A stretch of 64,000 nt of DNA from a virus. The position numbers were made by a program, and so were the translations under genes. The DNA lies in the IMG/VR virus record IMGVR_UViG_3300037141_000243, positions 1-64,000 of that record; one strand, written 5' to 3'. Every line of letters starts with the position of its first letter. Positions within the stretch are counted from its first letter, which is position 1. This document shows positions 34,136 through 42,267 of the stretch, in pieces. Under the pieces are notes generated by a model. It had not been told where the DNA came from, did no database searches, and saw only the letters and a program-made list of their open reading frames with translations.

Positions 34136-35374
34136 TTATTTCCGCCTTACCTTACGCGGCGGCTCGTCGTCCTCTTCAGCCTTGGGCTTCAAACGCTGGA
34201 GTCGGGCTCGGGTGCTGGCGACGGCGTCGTCGGAATCGGGATCGGCGTCTCGGCTTGCACGGGCTCGACCACGGGGCTTTTCTTCTTCGGGGTCCGGCTC
34301 CGGGTCGTCTTCCGGCTCGGGCTCTTCGGACCGGCTGCGGCGGCTACGCGGCGCTTCTTCTTCAGCCTCTTGGCGGCGTCCCCTGCGCGGGGTTTCGTCT
34401 TCGGCTTCTTCGCCGCGGCGCGAACGACGCGGGCTTTCTTCTTTGGTTTCTTCTTCGGCATTGTCATCCTCATTGTTACGCCCACGCGATCCCCTGGGCT
34501 TGGGTTCATCTTCAGGCTCCGGCTCTGAACGGTGATTTCTCGCAGAACGAGGCGTATTCGCTTCGGTGTCATCTTCGCCTTCCTCAGAAGACCGATTACG
34601 ACTTGAACGAGTCGGCTTTTCTTCTTCCGCATCTTCTTCACGATCCTTCTTGGACCCCTTCTTGCCACGGTAAATCTTATCCAAGTAATCGTAATCGTGG
34701 ATGATCAGCATGTCAGGCAACGGATTCTCAACAATGAAATCCATCCACTTATCCTGCGTCGATTGCTTTTCGTGCAGGGGCGAAGGGTCGCGGTCGATGT
34801 CCTCGTTGATGTAACGAGTATTTAGCATCTTGCCTTCACGGCGGAAGCTAATGTCGTGGCCGTTGTCAGGATCATCAATCGCCAGCACAGCCCCGGTTTT
34901 CTTGTTCTGCATACGAAGCTGCAAGGCTTTCTCAAGCTGCCAGCCAAGCCGCCAGACTTTGGGGCCTTCCTTTTCGGCGGAGCGGTCGATGATATAGGCC
35001 AAGCGTTCCTGCTTGGCTTTGAGGTCCTTGATGGCCTTTTCATCCTCGTCCTCGTCCATGCCGGCAACCGCCTCGCAGATTGGGCAAGCGGTATCCTGAT
35101 CGAACAAAGCCCCCATCTTGGCCGGGCAAAGATAGACGCCGTTGTCAGGGCCGACATTACGGTGGACCCAGGTATCCAGGCACCAATTATTACCCCAATC
35201 GGATTTGAGATCCCAGGTCGGCGGCAGGATACGGTAATTGTTTTCGCCTTCCTCGACCTTCACAAACTGGACCAGATCATTAAGATAGCTATCGTAGGTG
35301 CTACCGGATTGCGTAGCCCGTTTCTTGACATCCTCCGGGCTGCGTTCTTGGTATTTGAATTTACTTGCTGCCAT
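34136..35374 (-). CDS. gp32-like single-stranded DNA-binding protein with long charged tail
   Basis: 412 residues. The N-terminal 235 residues resemble the T4 gp32 core: NNYRILPPTWDLKSDWG, a zinc-like cluster (YLCPAKM, ACPICEA), and ESLPDMLIIHDYDYLDK-like C-terminal strand. The remaining 175 residues are very low complexity, alternating acidic runs with Arg-Ser and Arg-Gly groups (EEEKPTRSSRNRSSEEGE, SPRRSRRGEEAEDE). The tail is much longer than the acidic C-terminus of T4 gp32 (about 50 residues), which binds partner proteins. Confidence 0.72.
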   Translation of the reverse strand: MAASKFKYQERSPEDVKKRATQSGSTYDSYLNDLVQFVKVEEGENNYRILPPTWDLKSDWGNNWCLDTWVHRNVGPDNGVYLCPAKMGALFDQDTACPICEAVAGMDEDEDEKAIKDLKAKQERLAYIIDRSAEKEGPKVWRLGWQLEKALQLRMQNKKTGAVLAIDDPDNGHDISFRREGKMLNTRYINEDIDRDPSPLHEKQSTQDKWMDFIVENPLPDMLIIHDYDYLDKIYRGKKGSKKDREEDAEEEKPTRSSRNRSSEEGEDDTEANTPRSARNHRSEPEPEDEPKPRGSRGRNNEDDNAEEETKEESPRRSRRGEEAEDETPRRGRRQEAEEEAPRSRRSRSEEPEPEDDPEPDPEEEKPRGRARASRDADPDSDDAVASTRARLQRLKPKAEEDDEPPRKVRRK

Positions 35375-35516
35375 TAGTCTCGTCTCCTTCTGCGATTTTA
35401 ATCACTCGTTTTAGATGGGATTCCTTTTCACTGAAATACAGGCGCATGAAACCCCACACGAATACACCTACGGCCAGCAACACGCAGCCAACAATAATTA
35501 CGTCCCTCGATGTCAT
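35361..35516 (-). CDS. 51-residue membrane protein upstream of gp32-like gene
   Basis: ATG at 35516 with AGAGG six bases upstream; TAA inside the first codons of the downstream gene. One transmembrane helix VIIVGCVLLAVGVFVWGFM, then a charged cytoplasmic tail (YFSEKESHLKRVIKIAEGDE). The good ribosome site and exact fit between neighbours favour a real gene. Function unknown. Confidence 0.5.
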   Translation of the reverse strand: MTSRDVIIVGCVLLAVGVFVWGFMRLYFSEKESHLKRVIKIAEGDETNGSK

Positions 35517-35519
35517 CGA

Positions 35520-36044
35520 CTACCTCTTGTTGCGTGCTTCGCGCTGCTTACCGGCAATCTCGCGGATGTCGGCTACCTTGCGGTCGCCCGCCTCATCCCG
35601 CGCTCGGCTACCCGTGGAAACTGTAAAGTAATTACTGGCGAATAGCTGGGCCAACTCGCGCAAAGCTCCGGAACGGTCACGATAGGATTCCTTCATCCCC
35701 GCCAACAGATCGGCTTGCAGACAGGCGCGTGCATACTTCTTGCGGTAGTCGATGATCTTGGGCGACAGGTCGATCTGGCTCTGCAACGACTTCTCGGTCA
35801 GCTTGTCCCCGGCCTTTTCCGCTTCCTGGCGGAATTGCCTGTCCAGCTCGGCCATTGCCTGATCACGCTCCATCTTGATCTCATCGCGGCGGGAGCAAGC
35901 CATGACATAGGCTTCACTGACCCGCCAATAGGCGTCCGGTTGCTCCATCAAAGCGGTATCCAGATCGTTGCGGTCGATCTTTAGGCCATCCCGCAGATCG
36001 TCGAGCAAGCTGTTGGTTTCGTCTTCGTCACGTGTTTTTGGCAT
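35520..36044 (-). CDS. Helical protein of recombination operon (possible mediator)
   Basis: 174 residues, nearly all alpha-helical with high Arg/Glu/Asp and a coiled-coil segment (DEIKMERDQAMAELDRQFRQEAEK). Located upstream of the gp32-like and UvsX genes. A role like T4 UvsY (recombination mediator, 137 residues, helical) is possible on position and composition, but no sequence signature confirms it. Confidence 0.5.
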   Translation of the reverse strand: MPKTRDEDETNSLLDDLRDGLKIDRNDLDTALMEQPDAYWRVSEAYVMACSRRDEIKMERDQAMAELDRQFRQEAEKAGDKLTEKSLQSQIDLSPKIIDYRKKYARACLQADLLAGMKESYRDRSGALRELAQLFASNYFTVSTGSRARDEAGDRKVADIREIAGKQREARNKR

Positions 36045-36053
36045 TTCAATTCC

Positions 36054-36302
36054 TCACTTAGACCAATGTTTATTCGGATGCGGGCAAACGTTCCGCGCGG
36101 GGCAATCGTCGCAATACCATTCCCGGTCCAATGTCAGGATGCACTCCCACACCTTGCCTTTGTACCAGCCCTTAGCGACCGGCACGGTGTTGGCGATCAT
36201 CGTGCAGAACTCTTGCAGCTTCGCCGTTGTCGGAAGATAACGAAACGTATCCAGCTTTTGCCGGTTTGCGTCCATTTCCTCTTGGCTGAGAATGTATTGC
36301 AC
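36054..36302 (-). CDS. Small Cys-rich protein
   Basis: 82 residues from GTG at 36302 (AGGGG five bases upstream; an in-frame GTG at 36308 is too close). The C-terminus has WYCDDCPARNVCPHPNKHW, a compact cluster CxxC-x5-C likely binding zinc or iron. Function unknown. Confidence 0.45.
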   Translation of the reverse strand: MQYILSQEEMDANRQKLDTFRYLPTTAKLQEFCTMIANTVPVAKGWYKGKVWECILTLDREWYCDDCPARNVCPHPNKHWSK

Positions 36303-36342
36303 AGGCACCCCTAGTGATGAATCATGTTAATAACATACGGCC

Positions 36343-38340
36343 CTACCCACCCAGCACTAAAGTACCGCAGGCCAGCACGAGAGGGCTGATCCCATCGCCT
36401 TGCGCGAAAGGCTGCGCGAAGGCTTCCAGCACGGCGAACAGGCTACCTTTGGGCTCGCCCTTGGTGCCCATAATGACCGAAGTCACATAGCCGCGTACAA
36501 CGTGGCGAATTGATTCCGGATTGACATCCTTTTCCTTCAGACCAACCAGGATATCCCTGATTTCACCCCAGGGCCGTCCCGCTACCAAGGCACGGGCCAA
36601 ATCGACCGCCTCGGTGCTTTCCTCGGCGCTACGGAGCAGATCACGGGCTTCCTCGATGGTCTTGGCCCCGGCACACGCACCCAGCGCAACAAGGCCAGCA
36701 CGCGGGCTGCCGTGCGCCTCCTTGGCGCAGAGCGATACGATTTGACGGCCCGCACCCGTCTGAAGGATTTTCTCGGCAACGGCTACGCTTTCTAACAGGT
36801 CGATGATCAGGTTGGTTGGTACATCTTTTAAGTTGTAAGCCGTGCAGCGGGTTTTGATATTGGTGGGGATTTTCCCCAGCTCGGTCGTGCAGAGGCACCA
36901 CCACGTATCTGGCGGCGGCTCTTCCAATGATTTAAGCAGGGACGCCCATGCCGGCGCTCCGAGGCGATGGCAATTATGCACCAATACATTATTTACAAAA
37001 TATGACGGATGCTTTTCAATCTCTAAATCGTAGAACGTGACATAGCCATCACACAACGCTTGATCTCGGTTACAACTTGCGGGCAAAATTTCAATACCTG
37101 CTCGTTGGTAACTCGTAACACTGTCCACCCTAAAGATTCCAGTTTCTTTTCCTTTTTGCGATCCTTCGCTTGATTTCGTTCCGAATTGTGCCCTTTCCCA
37201 TCTACTTCTATTGCTAATTTTATATGCGGAAAAGCCAAATCCACTTTGTAATTTGTAGGGTATCCGGGTAACCTTTTCCCCAAAGAAACAGCAAACTCTA
37301 CCGCACAGTTCAAACGCTTTAGTAACATAACCTGGGGCTTCGTTAGTTTTCCATTCCCACCCCGATTTTCCGGAAGAATTAAGTTCGTCCCATTTTTTAT
37401 TCTGGTAGCTATAATTTTGTCGATTACATCCCGTCGTTTTGTGGGGTTGTTTTTCTGCATCCGTTTGGAAGACAAACGGTCCAGCTTTTTGTAATACTCC
37501 GGGGAACGAATACGAGATTCCAAAACCCCACGAGAAACAGCTTCTTTCCAATAATCTGGACGCGGCCCAGTTCTTTTTGATGCCCCCAACTCGTCTCCAC
37601 AAACTTTCGAACAAGTCTGAATTCCCAAACCATTTGAACGCACATAAAAAGGCTCCCCACAAACCGGGCACTGCCTTCGCAGGCAAGTGGTGCAAGTTAT
37701 TTTGTTTGGCGCTCTGGCTTGAAAACTTATCCCACATGAGGAGCAAGTTTTGGTCCAACGTCTTTTTGCTCTGTAATTCATCACCAATTTGTAGATCGCA
37801 CGCGGCAACCCACCCCCTAGCTGTAAAAAACAAATGCTCTTTAGAGCAACAAATAGAGGATGATCCTATGCTTATTTGCATAACCCTTGCAAGAGGAATC
37901 TTGGACCGAAAAACAGAACTAACCCGCGACAACCCAAGCCCGCACACAATTTCTTGCCCCACACCAATCTGCTCAATTGGCAAAAACCCATTACCAACAT
38001 CAATCAACGTTCCTGGAGCAAAACATTCATCTACAATAATCACGCGGGCCTGGCTGCGACCGTGCATTTTGTAGCCCAAGGTTTCGGTAATCCGCCTCAT
38101 GTCATCGATGCTGGTAAAAGTCGCAGCGTCGATCTCCTGAATGGCGTGGTCCTTGGCCCCCACTTCGGTAGCAAGGATGCGGGCCAACGTGGTCTTGCCC
38201 GTACCCGATGGACCGGAGAACAAAAAGGTGTGGTTGCTCTTGGATTTGAGGACACGCCGCAAGGATGTAACCACGGCGTCCTGACCGATCACATCTTCAA
38301 AGGTCTTGGGACGGTATTTAAGGTAGAGGGATTCGGTCAT
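36343..38340 (-). CDS. Clamp loader ATPase interrupted by an intein
   Basis: 665 residues as read. Exteins: residues 1-105 with the AAA+ N-terminus (LYLKYRPKTFEDVIGQ, Walker A GPSGTGKTT at 43-51, VIIVDE Walker B) and 457-665 (CHRLGAPAWASLLKSLEEPP, KIPTNIKTRC, C-terminal helical domain). Joined, they make a 314-residue DnaX/RFC-like loader with the DECH box restored. The intein is inserted inside the DECH box, exactly between E105 and C457. The loader opens and loads the sliding clamp (candidate at 43337-44356). Confidence 0.88.
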   Translation of the reverse strand: MTESLYLKYRPKTFEDVIGQDAVVTSLRRVLKSKSNHTFLFSGPSGTGKTTLARILATEVGAKDHAIQEIDAATFTSIDDMRRITETLGYKMHGRSQARVIIVDECFAPGTLIDVGNGFLPIEQIGVGQEIVCGLGLSRVSSVFRSKIPLARVMQISIGSSSICCSKEHLFFTARGWVAACDLQIGDELQSKKTLDQNLLLMWDKFSSQSAKQNNLHHLPAKAVPGLWGAFLCAFKWFGNSDLFESLWRRVGGIKKNWAASRLLERSCFSWGFGISYSFPGVLQKAGPFVFQTDAEKQPHKTTGCNRQNYSYQNKKWDELNSSGKSGWEWKTNEAPGYVTKAFELCGRVCCFFGEKVTRIPYKLQSGFGFSAYKISNRSRWERAQFGTKSSEGSQKGKETGIFRVDSVTSYQRAGIEILPASCNRDQALCDGYVTFYDLEIEKHPSYFVNNVLVHNCHRLGAPAWASLLKSLEEPPPDTWWCLCTTELGKIPTNIKTRCTAYNLKDVPTNLIIDLLESVAVAEKILQTGAGRQIVSLCAKEAHGSPRAGLVALGACAGAKTIEEARDLLRSAEESTEAVDLARALVAGRPWGEIRDILVGLKEKDVNPESIRHVVRGYVTSVIMGTKGEPKGSLFAVLEAFAQPFAQGDGISPLVLACGTLVLGG
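36973..38025 (-). mobile_element. Intein in clamp loader Walker B, 351 residues
   Basis: Residues 106-456 of the clamp-loader frame. Block A: Cys1 in CFAPGTLI. Block B: CSKEHLFFT with its conserved His, then GWVAACDLQIGDEL. Blocks F/G: FYDLEIEKHPSYFVNNVLVHN, with His-Asn at the end and Cys as the +1 extein residue. These are the residues for class 1 protein splicing. The frame is open throughout, yet the middle 215-250 residues look like no endonuclease and instead lie over a different, out-of-frame nuclease gene. Confidence 0.85.
37023..37781 (-). CDS. Vsr/DUF559-type (EDxHD-like) homing endonuclease nested in intein
   Basis: 252 residues read in the +1 frame relative to the intein; start ATG 37781 (TTG at 37808 also in frame). 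N-terminus has three Cys clusters (CSSCG, CTTCLRRQCPVCG, CSKVCG), probably zinc fingers for DNA binding. The C-terminus YKVDLAFPHIKLAIEVDGKG, then ERNQAKDRKKEKKLESLGWTVLRV, is a Vsr/DUF559-like nuclease fold, as in the I-Bth0305I family found with introns and fractured inteins. The whole gene lies inside the intein coding sequence (36973-38025). Confidence 0.75.
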   Translation of the reverse strand: MNYRAKRRWTKTCSSCGISFQARAPNKITCTTCLRRQCPVCGEPFYVRSNGLGIQTCSKVCGDELGASKRTGPRPDYWKEAVSRGVLESRIRSPEYYKKLDRLSSKRMQKNNPTKRRDVIDKIIATRIKNGTNLILPENRGGNGKLTKPQVMLLKRLNCAVEFAVSLGKRLPGYPTNYKVDLAFPHIKLAIEVDGKGHNSERNQAKDRKKEKKLESLGWTVLRVTNEQVLKFCPQVVTEIKRCVMAMSRSTI

Positions 38341-38660
38341 GTATGCCTCAAGGTCCTGTATTCAATGGGACGCCCCGCAACTTTTGCAGCAGCTATTCCG
38401 TACTCCATACCCCGCGATATTCCACGATCCGTATAAACTACCGTAGCAGCGGCAACAGCGCCCCAAGCCAAACCGGCATCAATACCCCATTGGCGCTCTT
38501 CAATTACTTCATCGCGCAGGATACCTGGCTGGGTGTAAAGCAAATGAGATGCGAACGGAGCTTCGCCCTTTAACAAGCAATCACACAGGGCCGACCGCGC
38601 ATATTTTAGATTAGCCTCAACATCTCCGGCGTATGGGCTTTCCACAATCACCAATCTCAT
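38337..38660 (-). CDS. SLOG-fold DUF7768/DUF4406-like protein
   Basis: 107 residues. VIVESPYAGDVEANLKYARSAL, ASHLLYTQPGILRD, ERQWGIDAGLAWGAV and YTDRGISRGMEYGIAAAK match the pattern of small SLOG/nucleoside 2-deoxyribosyltransferase-like proteins widely carried by phages (nucleotide-binding, possible ligand sensor). Overlaps the clamp-loader start by four bases. Confidence 0.65.
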   Translation of the reverse strand: MRLVIVESPYAGDVEANLKYARSALCDCLLKGEAPFASHLLYTQPGILRDEVIEERQWGIDAGLAWGAVAAATVVYTDRGISRGMEYGIAAAKVAGRPIEYRTLRHT

Positions 38661-38661
38661 A

Positions 38662-39699
38662 TCAATTACCGCTTTCCTTTATTGCCGCGACAGCTTTATC
38701 AGCGGACCCTTTAAGAAATATGAGTACGTGCTGATGAGTTCGACCTAGCTTGCGCGTGGCGTTAAAAGGACGACCGGCCCGGATACTAAGGCTGCCCAAC
38801 ATCGTCAAACGGATTGCATCGTTGTAAAGATGCAGCCCGGCGCGTTGGAAAGCATTTATCGTCCCAGGAACAAACCCCACACAATTACCATCCTTGCCCC
38901 TGACTTCCCCAACTACAAAAATAGCAAAGCGGTTTAGTTTCAATCGAGTAACGACACTTTCTATGATGCCAGAATACTCGGGCTCAAACTTGTCCCATTT
39001 CAACGTGGAGATATCTTGTGGATCATTACTATATTGTTCGAGATCAACGTACGGAGGACAACTGTAAATACAGTCCAATGATTCAGGCTTTACAACCTTT
39101 GCTGAACTTCGCGCATCGCAAACCACGTATTTGGGAGTATTGGTTTTACAAATCCTTTGAGCCTGTTCGTTGTTTGCCTCGACCTGCTCGGGTCGGATAT
39201 CCGTTCCCAAGTATTTGTAACCCAACTTAGATGCCACAATACCGGCACAGCAACCACCCACAAACGGGTCAAAAACAAACCCACCCTTCGGCACAAACCA
39301 TTTATACATCAGCTCGCAAAGCACGGGGTCAAACGACGACGTGCCTGTTTGGCCAGAAGTGTTTATCTTTCGGGATACCGGATCATCCCTAAGGGTAGCG
39401 CCTTCGGCGCTACCCTTAGCCTTCCCGTTCCCACCTCGCGCCTTATCGCGATTTTGCTGATCCACCTTTTCCTTGAAATAACGAGGGTCTTTGGCAGCGG
39501 CACTGAATCGTAAAAGATTCTCCGCCCGACCCAGCACCCGATCCATCCCCAAGGATAACCACGCAGCCTTCCGATCTTGCCATTCACCCTGCCGCGCATC
39601 CAGCACTGAAAACGGCGGTATCCCAAATTTATCGACGAGTCCACCCCCGTGGGTTTCAAACACGGCGTCCTTCTCGAAGAGACTTTTGTATTTTGCCAT
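38662..39699 (-). CDS. DNA methyltransferase 1 (SPPY-type variant SCPPY)
   Basis: 345 residues from the ATG at 39699, just after the polymerase stop. VFDPFVGGCCAGIVASKLGYKYLGTDIR is motif I plus the SAM-binding strands, and YSCPPYVDLEQYSND is motif IV (S/D/N-x-PPY), placing it among N4-cytosine or N6-adenine enzymes. GRTHQHVLIFLKG ends the catalytic fold. A 14-bp perfect hairpin is embedded at residues about 95-104 of the coding sequence. It may protect phage DNA from host restriction. Confidence 0.8.
   Translation of the reverse strand: MAKYKSLFEKDAVFETHGGGLVDKFGIPPFSVLDARQGEWQDRKAAWLSLGMDRVLGRAENLLRFSAAAKDPRYFKEKVDQQNRDKARGGNGKAKGSAEGATLRDDPVSRKINTSGQTGTSSFDPVLCELMYKWFVPKGGFVFDPFVGGCCAGIVASKLGYKYLGTDIRPEQVEANNEQAQRICKTNTPKYVVCDARSSAKVVKPESLDCIYSCPPYVDLEQYSNDPQDISTLKWDKFEPEYSGIIESVVTRLKLNRFAIFVVGEVRGKDGNCVGFVPGTINAFQRAGLHLYNDAIRLTMLGSLSIRAGRPFNATRKLGRTHQHVLIFLKGSADKAVAAIKESGN
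39389..39419. repeat. Perfect 14-bp hairpin inside methyltransferase gene
   Basis: CTAAGGGTAGCGCC, loop TTC, then the exact reverse complement. It is in frame within the methyltransferase and encodes AKGSAEGATLR. The core AGGGTAGCGCC also occurs in the hairpin-rich intergenic region near 27.67 kb. Confidence 0.85.
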
Positions 39700-39700
39700 C

Positions 39701-42265
39701 TTATTTTTTCCACGTGTTAGATGCGTACTTACCAATCTCGTCCATATCACAGAGATTAGGACCGATGGACATTTCCACCACCAGCGGCACATTCAGGAAC
39801 GGGTAGGTCTTAGTCAGCAAGGTATCAATCTTTTCCTCGGCATAATCATCAAAACCCTTAACTGGAAAGATACTGGTAAGATCATCATGGATATTACAAA
39901 TGGGCTGGAAATACCAGTCTTCCTTTTCCGAAAGTGCGTTCATTCCGTCGATCACAATTTCACTCGCTAGATTTTGGATAGGGGCATTGATAAGCTGGTT
40001 CGGTGAGATTGGGGCGCGGCGTCGTATTCCCATTGCATTCTCAACATACCCCTGCTCCTTGAAGTCAGCGATGATGCGTTCCTGCCATTCCTTGACCCCT
40101 GAAAAGGTCTTCCAAAATTCCTTGTAAAGCCTACCCAGAGATCCCTCAGGCAAACCCACTTGTCTTTCGGCGGTCGATTGCTGCGCGCCAAAGAACAGGG
40201 CGAAAACCCACCCACCCTTAACCGTCTGGCGAAAACCCTTCATGACGCCTTTGTCTTTTATGTATTTCTTACCCCCAACAACAACAGGAAATTCGTAAGC
40301 AATCTGCTCGGCCCAATCCATGTGCACGTCATAATCTTCCCAGAGCATTTTAGCGTAAACTTTGTCCTGTGACTCCATCGCTATACAACGACCCTCAATC
40401 TGCCCGTAATCCACGGAGCAAAGCAGATGGCCCTCAGGGGCGGCGATCTGACGACGGATTTCTTTTCCATCATCAGTTCTCTTGGGCAGATTTTGTGAAT
40501 TTGGGTCCTCTGAACTCGACCGACCTGTAACCGTACTGAATCCATTCAATATCGGATGCAGCTTTCCATCAGGGTAAACGTATTTGTGACCCTTGGGCCA
40601 TACATAAGTTGACGCCAGCTTGGACGGCGCGCGCCAGTCCAACACCTTTTTGGCAATCGGGGCGTCGATCTTTTCCAGCACGGATTTGGTTACGGAATAG
40701 CTGGCCTCGCCGCCGTTGTAGCCTTCGCTCTTGCCAGCATCCGACCCCACAATATCGCGGAACATCTTGACACAGTCGGTATCCGATCCGGGCTTAAAGT
40801 CCTTTTTGTATTTCTTACGGAAGGCTGCCACATCCGGATCGGTCGCGATGGCCTTTGTCGCCTTGGCAATGGCCGTGCTCAATTTGTCATCGAGGCGGTC
40901 GGCCTGCTCAAAGTCGACCGGCATCCCCTTGATTTGTGTTAGGACAAGCGTAGGAATACGACGAATGCGGCGCTGGTATAGTTTAGTCAGTCCATCCAGC
41001 TCCAATTCCTCGGCCTGGTTCCAAAACAGCTCGAGACAGTATTTGGCGTCCACCGCGTTGTAGGGTAGGATCGCTTCCAGCGGTTCGCTTTCCATGTTTT
41101 TAGTATCGACATTAGACAGCGTCTTGATGTTAATACCAAAGCGGTTGAGTGTGATGAAACCCAACCCAAGGCAACTCGTATCCTTTGATGCCTGCTCTTG
41201 ATCCGGCTTACCACCCACCCTTTCGTCCAGGGTATAGGCTTGGACCATCGAGTCACCCCATTGGGTACCGCGCAACAATTCCTTACCAAATTTGACCGCC
41301 GTCCATTCCATCTCGAATGCCAAATTGTGGGCTATCTTGCGGACAGGGGCTTTCAGGTACGCGAGGAAAGCCTGCCGGATCATTTCCTTGGCCGGCTTAC
41401 TCCATTTGGCTTCTGGGTGGTCGTAGGGGAAGGCAATCGCCTTACCTTTGATTGCAATCCCAATGGACAGGATTTTGGTTTCGGGGCGGTAAGGGCGCAA
41501 ATGACTGGTTTCATAGTCAAGCCCGGATTCAGGCTCGCTGGCGGCCTTTTCCAGAAAGCGGACAATGTCCCCTGCCGCCCGTGGATCGCACCAGTCGACG
41601 CTTGTGAGGCCCGTGAACGCCTTTTCCCGGCTATGGAAAGGGGGCGGGGGCAGATCGTTGATCTCAGCAAAGGCCCGGCGCAGGTCAAGGCGGAAAACAT
41701 GCTCCTCCTTGGATTCCCCGCTGCGGCGGGCTGAGCGGGCCACAAAGGTGGGGTCCAGCATGGGGAAATACCAGCAGACGTGGTTACCTATCTTGACGGG
41801 TATTTTCCTGCCACGCCATTTGACAATACCATTCTGTTGGAGCGCCCAATGTAGGGGCACATTCCCCATACCGAAGATCGCTAGGGGCTGAGCAACAATG
41901 ATGTCTTTTTCAACACGCGGTCTGCAACACTCTCTCTCGATAGGTTCAGGATCACGTCCGGCTGGCGTTCTACAATTGATGACATTGTTAAAGCGTATTC
42001 GGTCGCGCCACTTCTTAGGAATCTGTTTGAGCAAAAGCTGGCCCGATGTGCCGGCAAAATGCTCGCCCTGTTTATCATCCTCGGCGGTAGGGGCTTCCCC
42101 CAATATGTAGATGTCAGGCTGCTTATCGCCCGACGCTTTCATCTTGGGGTGGTCAAGGTCGGCTGTATTCAGCGGGCATCCACGGCAACCCAACCTGCGA
42201 TACAAATCAACAGACCCAGAATCACCGCTGGCTTTTGCTAACGTCTGTGCCCCAAAAAACCCCAA
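39701..42265 (-). CDS. DNA polymerase I with N-terminal uracil-DNA glycosylase domain
   Basis: 854 residues. Residues about 25-200 match family 4 UDG: CRGCPLN, GEAPTAEDDKQGEHFAG, NVINCRTPAGRDPEP and ECCRP, giving the four-Cys iron-sulphur pattern. Then a 3'-5' exonuclease (DYETSHL, IAHNLAFEMEW, YNAVDAKYCLEL) and a family A polymerase: motif A SVDYGQIEGR, motif B KGFRQTVKGGWVFALFFG, motif C NIHDDL. The start is TTG 42265, with AGGGG nine bases upstream lying in the 3' end of the HNH gene. A UDG-Pol I fusion is known from SPO1-like phages. Confidence 0.9.
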   Translation of the reverse strand: MGFFGAQTLAKASGDSGSVDLYRRLGCRGCPLNTADLDHPKMKASGDKQPDIYILGEAPTAEDDKQGEHFAGTSGQLLLKQIPKKWRDRIRFNNVINCRTPAGRDPEPIERECCRPRVEKDIIVAQPLAIFGMGNVPLHWALQQNGIVKWRGRKIPVKIGNHVCWYFPMLDPTFVARSARRSGESKEEHVFRLDLRRAFAEINDLPPPPFHSREKAFTGLTSVDWCDPRAAGDIVRFLEKAASEPESGLDYETSHLRPYRPETKILSIGIAIKGKAIAFPYDHPEAKWSKPAKEMIRQAFLAYLKAPVRKIAHNLAFEMEWTAVKFGKELLRGTQWGDSMVQAYTLDERVGGKPDQEQASKDTSCLGLGFITLNRFGINIKTLSNVDTKNMESEPLEAILPYNAVDAKYCLELFWNQAEELELDGLTKLYQRRIRRIPTLVLTQIKGMPVDFEQADRLDDKLSTAIAKATKAIATDPDVAAFRKKYKKDFKPGSDTDCVKMFRDIVGSDAGKSEGYNGGEASYSVTKSVLEKIDAPIAKKVLDWRAPSKLASTYVWPKGHKYVYPDGKLHPILNGFSTVTGRSSSEDPNSQNLPKRTDDGKEIRRQIAAPEGHLLCSVDYGQIEGRCIAMESQDKVYAKMLWEDYDVHMDWAEQIAYEFPVVVGGKKYIKDKGVMKGFRQTVKGGWVFALFFGAQQSTAERQVGLPEGSLGRLYKEFWKTFSGVKEWQERIIADFKEQGYVENAMGIRRRAPISPNQLINAPIQNLASEIVIDGMNALSEKEDWYFQPICNIHDDLTSIFPVKGFDDYAEEKIDTLLTKTYPFLNVPLVVEMSIGPNLCDMDEIGKYASNTWKK

Positions 42266-42267
42266 AC

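Noticed and set aside
34081-34704. Open plus-strand frame opposite the gp32-like tail
   Set aside because: Low-complexity antisense of Glu/Arg/Ser codons; no ribosome site and no fit with neighbours.
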